Assembly (NCBI RefSeq): GCF_900115395.1
Contig: NZ_FOWE01000010.1
Span: 62,001 to 126,000, forward strand
Length of the DNA: 64,000 nucleotides
Source: Geodermatophilus obscurus
Lineage (GTDB): Bacteria > Actinomycetota > Actinomycetes > Mycobacteriales > Geodermatophilaceae
Direction of reading: 5' to 3'
Positions 17,061 to 27,557 of this stretch are shown here, piece by piece. The notes under the pieces are model-generated. The model was not told where the DNA came from and searched no databases. It saw only the letters and a program-made list of their open reading frames with translations. Position 1 is the first letter of the stretch, and each line of letters starts with the position of its first letter. A program made the translations under genes and the position numbers.

Positions 17061-17105
17061 GCCTTCCAAGCTGGACATGCCGGTTCGATCCGGTCACCCG
17101 CTCAA
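17061..17105. other. attR: partial tRNA-Gly 3' half
   Basis: This 45-base sequence copies the tRNA from the anticodon loop to past its 3' end, with one substitution and one missing base in the T-arm. It cannot fold as a full tRNA because the 5' half is absent. It defines the right end of the island; an IS5-family element begins two bases later. Confidence 0.87.
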
Positions 17106-17106
17106 G

Positions 17107-18016
17107 GAAGACATTGCATTACTCCGTTGGTAGGCGTCGGGCCCAGATGAGGGTGACCGCGAGCCGGACCGGGCGGTGATCGTCGGGGCGGTGCGGTCGC
17201 AGCGGAGCGCGAGGCGTTTGTAGGACAGCAGCCAGCCGAGGGTGCGTTCGACGACCCAGCGGTGCCGGCCGAGGCGGGCGCTGGAGTCGCGGCCGATGCG
17301 GGCGATCCGGGCGGTGATCCCGCGGCGGCGCAGGTAGCGGCGAACTCGCGGGTTGCCATAGCCCTTGTCGCCGTGCAGCGTGACCGGCCGGCGGCGCGGG
17401 TGGCCGCGGCCGCCGCGCTTGATCGCCGGCATGGAGTCCAGGATCGGCTCCACCAGCATGCTGTCGTTGCGGTTCGCGCCTGAGGCCGCAACGTTGAGCG
17501 GCAGCCCGGTGGCGTCGACGAGCAGGTGGTACTTGCTGCCGCGCTTCGCTCGGTCGGTGGGGTTCGGGCCGGTCAGCTCGCCCCCCCTCTTCGCCCGGAC
17601 GCTGACCGAGTCCAGGCTCGCGCGCGACCAGTCCAGCCGGCCTTGCTCGCCGAGCCGGTCCAGCACGGCCCGGTGCAGTTAGTCGAAGACGCCGGCCTCG
17701 GCCCGCTCGTGCAGGCGGCGCCAGCACGTCCAGTCCGACCCGTAGCCGAGCTCGACCGGCAGCTTGGCCCAGCCGATCCCGGTCGACAGCACGAAGGCGA
17801 TGCCCTCGAGCACGTCCCGATCCGACGTTCGTGGCCGGCCAGTGCGGCCGTGCACGGCCGGCTTCTGCGGCGGGATCAGCGGCTCGACCAGCGCCCACAA
17901 CTCGTCACTGATCAGCCGCGGCGGCGGGGAAGACACCGACGACGAGATGCCCCGCACGCTGCGCCGACACCTCGTCAGCGGACAGAGCCCGAGGACCTAC
18001 TTCCGCAACATCTTCT
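17107..18016 (-). mobile_element. IS5-family (IS427-like) element, copy 1
   Basis: The ends carry short inverted repeats around GAAGACATTGC (17107-17117) and the reverse of GAAGATGTTGC (18005-18015). The content and end sequences match a second copy at 54852-55758. The exact termini and target duplication are uncertain. The element abuts attR on its left and a truncated IS3 transposase on its right, so it has landed in a hotspot of mobile debris. Confidence 0.72.
17119..17957 (-). pseudogene. IS5/IS427-type transposase, nonsense and frameshift
   Basis: The frame opens at 17957 with SSPPPRLISDELWALVEP and runs to a TAA at 17679-17681, where the other copy has a glutamine codon (FDQLHRAV). It continues with the catalytic region: LDSVSVRAKR (first Asp), LHGDKGYGN (second Asp), RWVVERTLGW (Glu). 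A one-base deletion near 17175 then shifts it out of the normal ending RRLPTE, whose stop is at 17119. Two independent lesions make this copy dead. Confidence 0.85.
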
Positions 18017-18017
18017 T

Positions 18018-18225
18018 GGACAACGCCATGATCGAGTCGTCCTGGTCCTCGATGCAGATCGAGCTGCTCGACCGACAGAAGTGGCGCACCCGAGTGGAGC
18101 TGGCCAACACCGTGTTCGACTACATCGAGATCTTCCATGACCGCCGGCGCCGCCACTCCCAGCTTGGCTACCGCACCCCGATCGAGCACGGGCTGGCGTT
18201 TCCTGCACCGTCCATCCCCGCCTGA
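18018..18225 (+). pseudogene. IS3-family transposase (OrfB) C-terminal remnant
   Basis: About 65 residues match the end of an IS3-type integrase-core transposase: the catalytic glutamate segment AMIESSWSSMQIELLD, then WRTRVELANTVFDYIEIFH and the signature RRRRHSQLGYRTPIEHG. The upstream catalytic half is missing and is replaced by the IS5-family element, so insertion of that element or an associated deletion truncated it. Confidence 0.85.
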
Positions 18226-18746
18226 GCCTCACAGGACAAGGGGTGACGAACCGGTGGGGCAGGTCACGCTCCACTGAACCCGGGGCGGTTCACCGCCCTC
18301 AGGTCCATGTCCGGTGACGCACCTCCCTACCCGCCGCACCGACCACCACATCGACTGCGGACCATCCCTGCGTAATCAGGATCACCAGCCGACACACCTG
18401 CTGCACCATCCGACGAAGCCATTGACCCCCAGTCGCATTCGAGGGGTTCGCCAGGGTTCGCGGACGTCTTGTCCACCCATGTCAGGCCACTGCAGCGTCC
18501 GCCGTAGTGCCGCGCGGTACGGCCTCGATCCAACCGCATTGCTGTACCGCTCTCCGCAGTCGAGTCGGCTCCACTGCTTCGAGCCCGTGCTCCTGGAGGG
18601 ACGCCGGCGTGAACAGGGCAACACGCTGCGCGTCGCTCTCGGGAGTGCTCAGCCGAGGGCGAGAGCGCTGACTCGGAGCGGCGCGGGCGGCGGGTCATCG
18701 TCGAGGCGCGTCGACTTCCCGCGGTGTTGGGTCGATCGACCCTCGA
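18226..18746. other. Intergenic between IS debris and regulator gene
   Basis: No supported gene. Frames on both strands lack domain resemblance. It probably contains old flanking sequence of the IS3 element and the 3' region of the minus-strand regulator. Confidence 0.5.
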
Positions 18747-19613
18747 TCATCCCGCCCCAGGACCGACCCGGTTGAGGTCGACGGGCTGTCGCAGTCTGGC
18801 CTGAGCGACAGGGACCCCTGACCACTCGTGGCCGTCTGGACGGGGAGGGTGCCACGCCGCGCCGCTCCTCCTCCGTCCGGGAGCGATCAGCGACGCCAGT
18901 GCAGCGGACGGCTCGACACCCAACTCGCGGCCGATGAGTCTCCGGTGCTCCGTGAAACACGTGGTTGCCTCGCACCAGTTCCCTTCCGCCAGGTGCGCCT
19001 CGATGAGCACCCGTTGTGCGCTCTCCCGCAGCGGATCGGCGCTCACTGCCACGAGAGCCGCCTCCACCGCCTCGGCGTATCGCCCGACCGCCACCAGTTC
19101 CCGACTCATGCACTCGACGGCATGCAGAAGTCGTTGCCGCAACCGTTCGCGCTCGAAGACCGCCCAGTCGTCGTACCAGCCCGGCAGCATCTCGAGGGCG
19201 GCGAAGCTCGACGGGAGGACCGCGAGATCGGCCGGCCGCCGGGCGCCGGTGATCAATCGTGCCGCCCACTCCTCCAGCAGGTGGACGTCGACCTGAGCGC
19301 TCCCCCGCAGACCGAGGCACGACTTGTCGACGCGCACGAGCGTCACGCCCAGCGAGTTCAGTCGCCACAGCGCCGAGCGCAGGTTGCCCGCGGCCCGTAC
19401 CTCGTCGACGTCCGGCCACAACCGGCTGGCGACGACCCGTCGCTCGTGCTCATCCCGGTTGATGGCGAGGAAGGCCAGCAGGCGTAACCCTCCGTCGCCG
19501 ACTGTGCACGTCACGGCCCTCTGGCTGACGTACGGACGACCGAGCAGATGCACCATCGGGTGACCGGGCTTCTCGCAACGCGCCGCCAGGGCGTCAACCA
19601 GTTCTACCGTCAC
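18747..19613 (-). CDS. BTAD/SARP-type transcriptional regulator
   Basis: With the GTG at 19613 the product is 288 residues. Residues about 24-115 form an OmpR-type winged helix (LLAFLAINRDEHERRVVASRLWPD and LRSALWRLNSLG). Residues about 140-265 form a bacterial transcriptional activator (BTAD) domain of helical repeats (DDWAVFERERLRQRLLHAVE, AVEAALVAVSADPLRESAQR, GRELGVEPS). This is the short SARP layout, without ATPase or TPR extensions. SARPs activate target operons by binding direct repeats at 11- or 22-bp spacing, and such repeats lie just upstream of the adjacent injection-system operon (19951-19983). I infer that it controls that operon. The frame extends further upstream, but that region has poor coding character. 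Confidence 0.82.
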   Translation of the reverse strand: MTVELVDALAARCEKPGHPMVHLLGRPYVSQRAVTCTVGDGGLRLLAFLAINRDEHERRVVASRLWPDVDEVRAAGNLRSALWRLNSLGVTLVRVDKSCLGLRGSAQVDVHLLEEWAARLITGARRPADLAVLPSSFAALEMLPGWYDDWAVFERERLRQRLLHAVECMSRELVAVGRYAEAVEAALVAVSADPLRESAQRVLIEAHLAEGNWCEATTCFTEHRRLIGRELGVEPSAALASLIAPGRRRSGAAWHPPRPDGHEWSGVPVAQARLRQPVDLNRVGPGAG

Positions 19614-19683
19614 CGTGCCCCCGGAGAGGTGAGCCGACCGTGCTCGTGGTGGCCACTGTCGTCCGGCGCGCGTCACGGGGGCG

Positions 19684-19926
19684 TCACGGGGAGGAGAGCT
19701 CCGGCGGCTCGGCGGGGTGCTGGAACTGCTCGAGGAAGACCCGGATCTCCGCCACCGCCGGCTCCACCTCGCGCACCAGGACCACGCGTTCGGTGGCCGG
19801 TGACTCGACGTCGGCACGCATGTGCAGCCGGACCACCATCGCCTCGCCGTACCGCCAGACGCGCAGCACGCACACGCCGAGCTGATCGGGTGCTTCCACC
19901 GCCGAAGCGTGCGCAGTGGCCGTCAC
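19684..19926 (-). CDS. Small unknown protein beside eCIS regulator
   Basis: The product is at most 80 residues (GTG at 19926); a GTG at 19899 is an equally good start. The core alternates beta-strand patterns (VCVLRVWRYGEAMVVRLHM, ERVVLVREVEPAVAEIRVFL) and ends with a short acidic/proline tail. I do not recognise a family. It is transcribed toward the regulator, 70 bp away, and diverges from the structural operon, so the repeat region at 19951-19983 may serve both directions. Confidence 0.55.
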   Translation of the reverse strand: MTATAHASAVEAPDQLGVCVLRVWRYGEAMVVRLHMRADVESPATERVVLVREVEPAVAEIRVFLEQFQHPAEPPELSSP

Positions 19927-19950
19927 CCCGCCGCCACCCGACCGTCACGC

Positions 19951-19983
19951 GGTCCTGTGACAGCTGGGTGACGGCTGGGTGAC
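19951..19983. promoter_or_regulatory. Three 11-bp direct repeats: candidate SARP operator
   Basis: GGTCCTGTGAC, AGCTGGGTGAC and GGCTGGGTGAC follow one another without a gap, with GTGAC recurring every 11 bp, i.e. once per helical turn on one face. GTCAC in reverse also occurs at 19922 and 19944, spaced 22 bp. SARP operators have this periodicity and usually sit just upstream of the -10; a weak GAGCAT lies about 10 bp downstream. The site is 115 bp before the first eCIS gene. Confidence 0.6.
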
Positions 19984-20098
19984 GGTCAGCACCGAGCATT
20001 GCCGGGCACGACGACGTCCCCCTCGCTCGGCCCGGAAGGGATGCGCTGGATGACCCTCCACCTCGCCGCCCGCCCCGCCGCTACCGCGCCTCCCGGGT

Positions 20099-20707
20099 GT
20101 GCGTGACGTGGCCACGTACCGGGCGGTCGAGGCCACGTGCGATGCCGTGGTGGGTCTGCTCCGCGACAACTACCCGGCCGACCTGCCTGCACCGCCGCTG
20201 CAGTTCGGGGTCTTCACCAAGTCGGAGTTCGCATCTGGCCTCGGCGCAGGGGTGTCCCTCTTTCTCTACCGCGTCTACCTCGACGGGACCGACCGCGCCC
20301 CGAACGGTCGCGTGCTCATCGGCGGGCGGCAGCAGCAGCCGCACATGCCCCTCCAGTTGCAGTTCCTCCTGACCGCCTGGGCACCGGACGCCTCCCTGCA
20401 GCAGTTCCTGATCGGGTGGATGATGCGCATCATCGAGGACCACCCGGTCCTGCCCGCGGGTCTGCTCAACCGTCGCTACGACGACGACTCCCCCGTGTTC
20501 TTGCCGGACGAGACCGTCGAGCTGAGCGCGGCCGCGCTCGACACCGAAGAGCTGTTCCACCTGTGGGACCTCATCGGACCCGGCACCTACCAGCTCTCGG
20601 TGCCGTACCAGGCCCGCGGTCTGCGGATCGAGTCGACCCGGATGGTCCAGGAGCGGCCCGCCGTCCGGGAACGTGAGCAGCGCCACGTCGCGGGGCGTCG
20701 GCCATGA
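20099..20707 (+). CDS. eCIS DUF4255 protein (Pvc16/cap-like)
   Basis: The 202-residue protein has the DUF4255 pattern: opening DVATYRAVEATCDAVVGLLR, then LFLYRVYLDGTDRAP (strand with N-terminal Tyr/Asn-type turn), PLQLQFLLTAWAPD, QQFLIGWMMRIIEDHP, and a late EELFHLWDLIG followed by LSVPYQARGLRIES. In characterised particles this family caps or terminates the tube-sheath assembly at the distal end. It is the first gene of the rightward operon and overlaps the next start by four bases (ATGA), indicating coupling. The GTG at 20099 fits family N-termini. Confidence 0.85.
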   Translation: MRDVATYRAVEATCDAVVGLLRDNYPADLPAPPLQFGVFTKSEFASGLGAGVSLFLYRVYLDGTDRAPNGRVLIGGRQQQPHMPLQLQFLLTAWAPDASLQQFLIGWMMRIIEDHPVLPAGLLNRRYDDDSPVFLPDETVELSAAALDTEELFHLWDLIGPGTYQLSVPYQARGLRIESTRMVQERPAVREREQRHVAGRRP

Positions 20708-21591
20708 CCTCGACGATCCCGCTGGAGCAGGTCTGCACCGGAACGGCTCTCGGGCTCGCGGTACACGACCTCCTCACCGACACCCGGGTCGCGGACGGGC
20801 TCGACGTCCAGGCGCGCCCGGCCCGAGGTGGGCGCACCACGCCGGCGTTCACGACGAGGTCGGGGGCCTACGCGTTCCGCGGCCTCGACGGGATGCGATC
20901 GGTCGAGCTGCCCGGCCCCGGGGACCCGGGCACTCCCCCGGTGCCGCGGGACTTCGACGTCAGCATCGTCGACCTGAAGGGCCGCTTCGTGGCCACGGTC
21001 CTGCGCGTGCCGGTGCCCACGCAGGGACTGGTGACCCACCACGTCCTCGGTCTCCCCGGCGGCAGCGTGCCTCCCGAGGACCTGCCCATCTACCTCTTCA
21101 GCGCACCCACGCGGACGTTCCCCGCACACCTGGCCGTGGTCCGCGCCCAGCTCGTCGACGGCGAGGACGGGCCGGCCGCCTTCGCCCGGCTCACCGTCCT
21201 CCTCGACCCCGACGGCCCTGCCGAACGGCGCCACAGCGGCGTCGCCGACGCGACCGGGGCCGTCGTCGTCGCCTTCCCCTTCCCCCGGTTCACCGGCGTG
21301 GCCGGCCCGCCCGGATCCCTGCCGCCGGCCGGCACCCATGGGGTGCCGACAGCAGAGCGCACCTGGCCCGCGCGGGTCCTCGTCCACCACGACCCCGCGG
21401 TTCTGCTGCGCCCGGCCGACCTGCCCGCTCCCACGCTGGACACGGTCCTCGCCCAGCGCCCGGCCCGACTGCAGGCGACGGCCACCGGACCTGCCCTGGA
21501 GTTCCTGGACGTGGCCGTCCCCTACGGCTCCGAGCTCGTCCTCCGGACGTCGGAGGACCCCCGGTCGCGCCTGCTCGTGGCGGCGCCGTGA
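20704..21591 (+). CDS. eCIS-associated beta-rich protein, unknown
   Basis: The 295-residue product is predicted mostly beta: an N-terminal segment like a carboxypeptidase-regulatory or SpaA-type fold (TRSGAYAFRGLDG), repeated strand patterns, and a SGVADATGAVVVAFPFP turn near residues 180-196. No catalytic motif is visible. Genes at this place between DUF4255 and sheath recur in actinobacterial injection clusters, so a structural accessory role is likely; the exact role is unknown. It is translationally coupled to the preceding gene and ends 20 bp before the sheath gene. Confidence 0.65.
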   Translation: MTSTIPLEQVCTGTALGLAVHDLLTDTRVADGLDVQARPARGGRTTPAFTTRSGAYAFRGLDGMRSVELPGPGDPGTPPVPRDFDVSIVDLKGRFVATVLRVPVPTQGLVTHHVLGLPGGSVPPEDLPIYLFSAPTRTFPAHLAVVRAQLVDGEDGPAAFARLTVLLDPDGPAERRHSGVADATGAVVVAFPFPRFTGVAGPPGSLPPAGTHGVPTAERTWPARVLVHHDPAVLLRPADLPAPTLDTVLAQRPARLQATATGPALEFLDVAVPYGSELVLRTSEDPRSRLLVAAP

Positions 21592-21611
21592 GGCGAGGAA
21601 GGAGTTGAGAC

Positions 21612-23534
<1,923 letters not shown>

Positions 23535-23544
23535 GAGAGACGCC

Positions 23545-23997
23545 ATGGTGTACCGCGACAAGCCCTACAGTCTGTTCAACTTCCTCGTCGACATCGGCGG
23601 TCCGGCGGCCGACAGCCCGGCCGGCGGGTTCCAGGAGGTCTCCGGGCTGGCCTACGAGTTCACCGTCGCCGAGTACCGGGCGGGCAACAAGAAGGACAAC
23701 GCCCCCGACAAGATCAGCGGTGGGTACAAGGTGCCCGACGTGACCCTCAAGCGCGGGCTGATGGGCGACGACACGCTCTACACCTGGCTCGAGGAGGTGC
23801 GCAGCGGCAAGTTCGACGCCCCTCGCACCGTCACCATCGAGTTGCTCAGCGAGGACCGCCAGACCCGGGCCGCGGCGTGGAAGCTGGTGCGCGCCCGGCC
23901 ACTGAAGTACACCGGCCCCACGCTCACCGGTACCGGGACCGACGTCGCGGTCGAGGAGATCGTCCTCGCCTGCGAAGGCCTGTCGATGGAGGTCTGA
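23545..23997 (+). CDS. Inner tube protein 1 (gp19/Hcp-like)
   Basis: The 150-residue protein has the T4 gp19-type tail-tube pattern: FNFLVDIGG, GGFQEVSGLAYEF, a charged hairpin AEYRAGNKKDNAP, the conserved VTLKRGLMGDDTLYTWLEEV and final VEEIVLACEGLSME. It forms hexameric rings stacked into the tube inside the sheath. It lies 10 bp downstream of the sheath gene, the invariant order in these clusters. Confidence 0.93.
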   Translation: MVYRDKPYSLFNFLVDIGGPAADSPAGGFQEVSGLAYEFTVAEYRAGNKKDNAPDKISGGYKVPDVTLKRGLMGDDTLYTWLEEVRSGKFDAPRTVTIELLSEDRQTRAAAWKLVRARPLKYTGPTLTGTGTDVAVEEIVLACEGLSMEV

Positions 23998-23998
23998 G

Positions 23999-26900
23999 GT
24001 GGGTGGCCCGGCGGGGCTGCGCATGCCGGGGATCACCTTCGAGATGGTGCCGCCGGTGCTGACCGACACGCTGCCCCGGATGGACGTCGCCTCCTTCGTC
24101 GGATTCGCCTCGGCGGGTCCGCTGCACGTGCCGGTCGTGGTCGAGGACGTCGCCCGCTTCCGCGAGGTCTTCGGCTCCGACGCGCCCCTGGCCCGTGCCG
24201 CCGGCAGCGGCGAGACGATCCATGCCCACCTGGGCCCCGCCGTCGAGGCGTTCTTCCGGGGCGGCGGGCTCCGGTGCTGGGTCGTCCGGGTCGCCGATCC
24301 CGAGCAGGCGCGGCGCAGCGCCTTCCCCCTGGCCGGGCTCGTCATCGGCGACCCGGACTCCGGCCTGTGGTCGCTGGCCACGGCACGCGCCAGGGCGGTG
24401 GGCAGCTGGGCCGACGCGCTGGGCGTGACGTCCCACCTGGTCGGCACCGGGCTGCCGCCCCTCACGCAGCTCGACGTCGCAGCCGGGCGCCTGGTGCTGA
24501 GCACGGACGCCCCCGTGGTACCCGGCGACCTGCTGCGCCTCACCGTCAGCAACGACACGCTCGCGCTCCTGACCGTCAGGGACGTCCGTCGTGTGGGCGC
24601 GGAGCTCGCGGTGGCCTGGGGCCGGTCCTGGGTGCTCCGCAGTGCCTGGGGCGCGTCCGGGCCCATGACGGTGCTGCGGGCGGGAGTGGTCACCCCCGGC
24701 GGTGAGGAGGAGGTGGCGGACCCACCTCGGGTGGAGCCCGACGACGTCCCCGGCTGCCTGCTGCTGACCTTCGCGCGAACACCGCCCGCCGTCGGGGTGC
24801 TGCTCCACCTGGCCCTCGCCGACGGCTCGCAGGTGGCCGCCCGCGTCGACGGTGCGCCGCAGGTCCGCCCGAGCGCGCCCTCCCTGCCCGGTGCCGACGA
24901 CCGGCACGAGGTCCGCCGGGTGCGCGCCAGCGCCTGGACGGTGACGGAGGGGACTTCTGGTGCGGACCTCGTCGGCGCCGGGCCCCCCGTGGCCGAACGC
25001 CTCGAGCTGGTCCTGACGGTCTGGTCCGGCGAACACCGCAGCGCTCACATCGACGCGCTCGGCCTCGCACCCGCCCACCCCCGGTACTGGGCCGCGCTGC
25101 CGACCGATGAGCAGCTCTACCGCGCCGGGTCGGGGCCGGCTCCGGGGGCCGTCGACGGGAGTGACGGTGCAGACGGGTGCCGGGCCCCCGGAACGGCGGA
25201 GGCCGGCGTCGGCGGCCTGTGGTCGAGCGCCGCGGCGCCCCGCTTCCCGCTGGCCGGCCCGGACGCCTCCCCGACGACGTGGCTACCAATCGGTCTGCCC
25301 GAGATCGCCTCCCCAGCCGCGGCACGGGGACCGGTGACCGACACCGCGGCCCGCACCCGGCTGGCCCGCGACGGGCTGGCGACCTTCTCCGCCGCACTCT
25401 TCGTCGATCCGGACCTGAGCGATGCCGGAGCGGCCACCGTGGTGCAGCACGCCATGGCCAAGACGTCTCTGGACGTCCCGGCCCGGCCGCTGCTCGGCAT
25501 CCACGCGCTCGTCCCGGTGGACGAGGTCACCCTCGTCGCGGTGCCCGACGCGGTGCACCCGGGATGGCACGCCGTCTTCGTTCCCCACCCGCCCGTCCCG
25601 GCCGCCCCGCACCTGTGGCCGGTCGAGCCCGGGAGCGGTACGGCGGCCCTGTGGTGGACGGCGGTCGCCGGCGCCGGGAGCTACGTCACGGAGCAGGGCG
25701 CCCGGAGCGACCTGGCCGGGTCCACCGTGCTGCTGGACGGTCCCGCACCGCTCGGCCCGTCCCTGCACGGATCCCTGCCCTCGGTGGGCCTGCCCCTGAC
25801 CGCGTGCGGCACCTGTCCGTCGCAGCTGACGTTCCGCGTGCGGGCCCGGGACCGCGAGGGACGGGCCGGCCCGTGGTCGAACAGCGTGACCGCCGTCCTC
25901 CCACCTGCGGACTTCACCACCTGCGCCGGCGGCCTGCCCGCACCGGTGGCGCGTCTCGACGCCACCGCGGGTCCCGGGCAGCCCGCGTGTCTGCAGTGGC
26001 AGGACCGGCCCGGGCTCGATGCCGAGGTGGAGGACTCCCCGGATCCGGCGTTCGTCGTCGACGTCACGCGGCGCCGCGCCGACGAGCCCGGACGGGCGGG
26101 GCTCGGCGCAGCGACTCCGGCCGACCGGTACCACCGGGTGCGCTACGTCGGCGCCGGGCACCCCGGCCCCTGGTCGAACACCGTCGTCCGGCCGGGGAGC
26201 CCCGAGCCCGTCATGGTGGCCGACTCGCCGGCCCCCGGGGAGATCTCCGCGCCGCTGCTGGCGGTGCAGCGCGCCCTGCTGCGGCTGGCCGGCGGCCGCC
26301 GCGACCTGCTCGCGGTGCTCACCCTCTCCGCCCACTACCGCGAGGCGGAGGTGATCGGGCACCTCTCCGCCCTGACCGGCACCACCGGCCCACCCGGGGC
26401 GGCGATGCTCGGGAGCGCCGGGATCGGCCCACTCGACGGGGGCGAGGAGCACGTGCTGGGGCACGGCGCCGTGTACCACCCCTGGACCGTGGCGCGGACC
26501 GCGACCGGCGTGCGTGCCGTCCCTCCCGACGGGAGCGCCAGCGGGGTCATCGCGCGCCGGTCCCTCGAGCGGGGCGCGTGGGTCTCACCGGGCAACCAGG
26601 ACATCGGCCCCGTCGTGGCGCTGACCCCGCCGTTCGGGGAGGACGCCGTCGGACGGCTCCTCGACGCCCGGGTCAACGTGCTCGCACGGCGGCCTGCCGG
26701 ATTCGTGCTGCTGGCCGCGCACACCCTGACACCGGCGGCGGACGTCTCACCCATCGGGGTGCGCCGGCTGCTGATCCTGCTGCGGCGCCTGGCACTGCGC
26801 CACGGCTCGACCTACGTCTTCGAGCCGCACGGGCACCGATTCCGCGCGATGGTCCGGCGCTCCTTCGAGACGCTGCTGGCCGAGCTGTACCAGCGCGGCG

Positions 26901-27088
26901 CCTTCGTCGGAGCCGTACCCGAGGAGGCCTACCGCGTCGTCGGTGACCGGTCCGTGAACCCCGAGGAGTCCGTGTCGGCCGGGCGTTTCGTCCTCGAGCT
27001 GCAGGTCGCGCCGGCCCAGCCGCTGGTCTTCCTGCGGGTGCGGCTGGTCCAGCAGGGCTCCGGCGTCCTCACGGTGGCGGAGGTGTGA
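23999..27088 (+). CDS. Giant second sheath-like protein with FnIII-type inserts
   Basis: The 1029-residue product has sheath-type ends. The N-terminus has MPGITFEMVPPVL, VASFVGFASAGPLH and VEAFFRGGGLRCWVVRV. The C-terminus has RRLLILLRRLALRHGSTYVFEPHG, MVRRSFETLLAELYQRGAF and VPEEAYRVVGD. Between them, residues about 541-634 and 648-731 look like two fibronectin-III-like beta domains, each ending in GPWSN (AGPWSNSV, PGPWSNTV). Roughly 400 residues longer than sheath 1, it probably occupies a specialised place such as the baseplate-proximal sheath ring. GTG start at 23999 with GGAGG six bases upstream. Confidence 0.8.
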   Translation: MGGPAGLRMPGITFEMVPPVLTDTLPRMDVASFVGFASAGPLHVPVVVEDVARFREVFGSDAPLARAAGSGETIHAHLGPAVEAFFRGGGLRCWVVRVADPEQARRSAFPLAGLVIGDPDSGLWSLATARARAVGSWADALGVTSHLVGTGLPPLTQLDVAAGRLVLSTDAPVVPGDLLRLTVSNDTLALLTVRDVRRVGAELAVAWGRSWVLRSAWGASGPMTVLRAGVVTPGGEEEVADPPRVEPDDVPGCLLLTFARTPPAVGVLLHLALADGSQVAARVDGAPQVRPSAPSLPGADDRHEVRRVRASAWTVTEGTSGADLVGAGPPVAERLELVLTVWSGEHRSAHIDALGLAPAHPRYWAALPTDEQLYRAGSGPAPGAVDGSDGADGCRAPGTAEAGVGGLWSSAAAPRFPLAGPDASPTTWLPIGLPEIASPAAARGPVTDTAARTRLARDGLATFSAALFVDPDLSDAGAATVVQHAMAKTSLDVPARPLLGIHALVPVDEVTLVAVPDAVHPGWHAVFVPHPPVPAAPHLWPVEPGSGTAALWWTAVAGAGSYVTEQGARSDLAGSTVLLDGPAPLGPSLHGSLPSVGLPLTACGTCPSQLTFRVRARDREGRAGPWSNSVTAVLPPADFTTCAGGLPAPVARLDATAGPGQPACLQWQDRPGLDAEVEDSPDPAFVVDVTRRRADEPGRAGLGAATPADRYHRVRYVGAGHPGPWSNTVVRPGSPEPVMVADSPAPGEISAPLLAVQRALLRLAGGRRDLLAVLTLSAHYREAEVIGHLSALTGTTGPPGAAMLGSAGIGPLDGGEEHVLGHGAVYHPWTVARTATGVRAVPPDGSASGVIARRSLERGAWVSPGNQDIGPVVALTPPFGEDAVGRLLDARVNVLARRPAGFVLLAAHTLTPAADVSPIGVRRLLILLRRLALRHGSTYVFEPHGHRFRAMVRRSFETLLAELYQRGAFVGAVPEEAYRVVGDRSVNPEESVSAGRFVLELQVAPAQPLVFLRVRLVQQGSGVLTVAEV

Positions 27089-27089
27089 G

Positions 27090-27557
27090 ATGACCGAGAT
27101 CGCTCCGCTGTTCACCGCCTTCAACTTCCACGTCAGCATCCTGCTGGGGGACGCCGGCGACCCGCTGTGCGACGCCGCCTTCGCCGAGTGCGCGGGGCTG
27201 GAGATGTCGATGGCGGTCACGACCATCCGCGAGGGGGGGAACAACGGCGCGCCGGTCCACCTGACCGGCCCCGTCTCCTACGCCAACCTCACCCTCAAGC
27301 GCGGCATGTCGCGGCGCCTGGACCTGTGGAACTGGATGGAGCGGGTGGCCCGTGACGACGAGCGCTCGCTGCGCGCGACGTGCGAGGTCGAGATGCTCGC
27401 CGCCGACCGCACGGGGCCGGTCGCCGTCTTCGTCCTGACCGGCTGCCTGCCGGTCAAGCTCAAGGCACCAGCCCTCAACGCCCAGACCGGCATGGTGGCC
27501 ATCGAGGAGCTGGAGATCGTCTACCAGACGATGAGCCTGCGCGCGGGTGGTGGGTGA
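27090..27557 (+). CDS. Inner tube protein 2
   Basis: This 155-residue gp19-like paralogue has AFNFHVSILLGD, FAECAGLEMSMA, NLTLKRGMSRRLDLWNWMERV and a final IEELEIVYQTMSL. Compared with tube 1 it lacks the lysine-rich hairpin and is more acidic at the start. In characterised systems a second tube-like protein forms the first rings that join hub and tube; the same is inferred here. The following frame overlaps its end. Confidence 0.88.
   Translation: MTEIAPLFTAFNFHVSILLGDAGDPLCDAAFAECAGLEMSMAVTTIREGGNNGAPVHLTGPVSYANLTLKRGMSRRLDLWNWMERVARDDERSLRATCEVEMLAADRTGPVAVFVLTGCLPVKLKAPALNAQTGMVAIEELEIVYQTMSLRAGGG

Larger units (their letters stand above)
374..17105. mobile_element. tRNA-Gly integrative island (about 16.7 kb)
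   Basis: The boundaries are the duplicated tRNA-Gly 3' half, with an xis-int pair reading toward the right boundary. Inside are only accessory genes: SIR2 protein, TcmP/DUF5131, helicase plus DUF2290-like protein, GIY-YIG protein, PD-(D/E)XK protein, zinc-finger protein, unknowns and one IS. No replication initiator, relaxase, T4SS or phage structural gene is visible, so the element may be mobilised in trans or be an immobile remnant. Genes at 3291-4385 and 7145-9956 use noticeably more A/T-ending codons than their neighbours, which suggests assembly from different sources. Confidence 0.85.

Noticed and set aside
17061..17105. A second tRNA-Gly gene
   Set aside because: Only the 3' half is present and a base is missing in the T-arm. 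It is an attachment-site copy.
18314..18775. A 153-codon plus-strand frame before the regulator
   Set aside because: Low-complexity His/Arg/Ser sequence overlapping the regulator 3' end; no coding signal.
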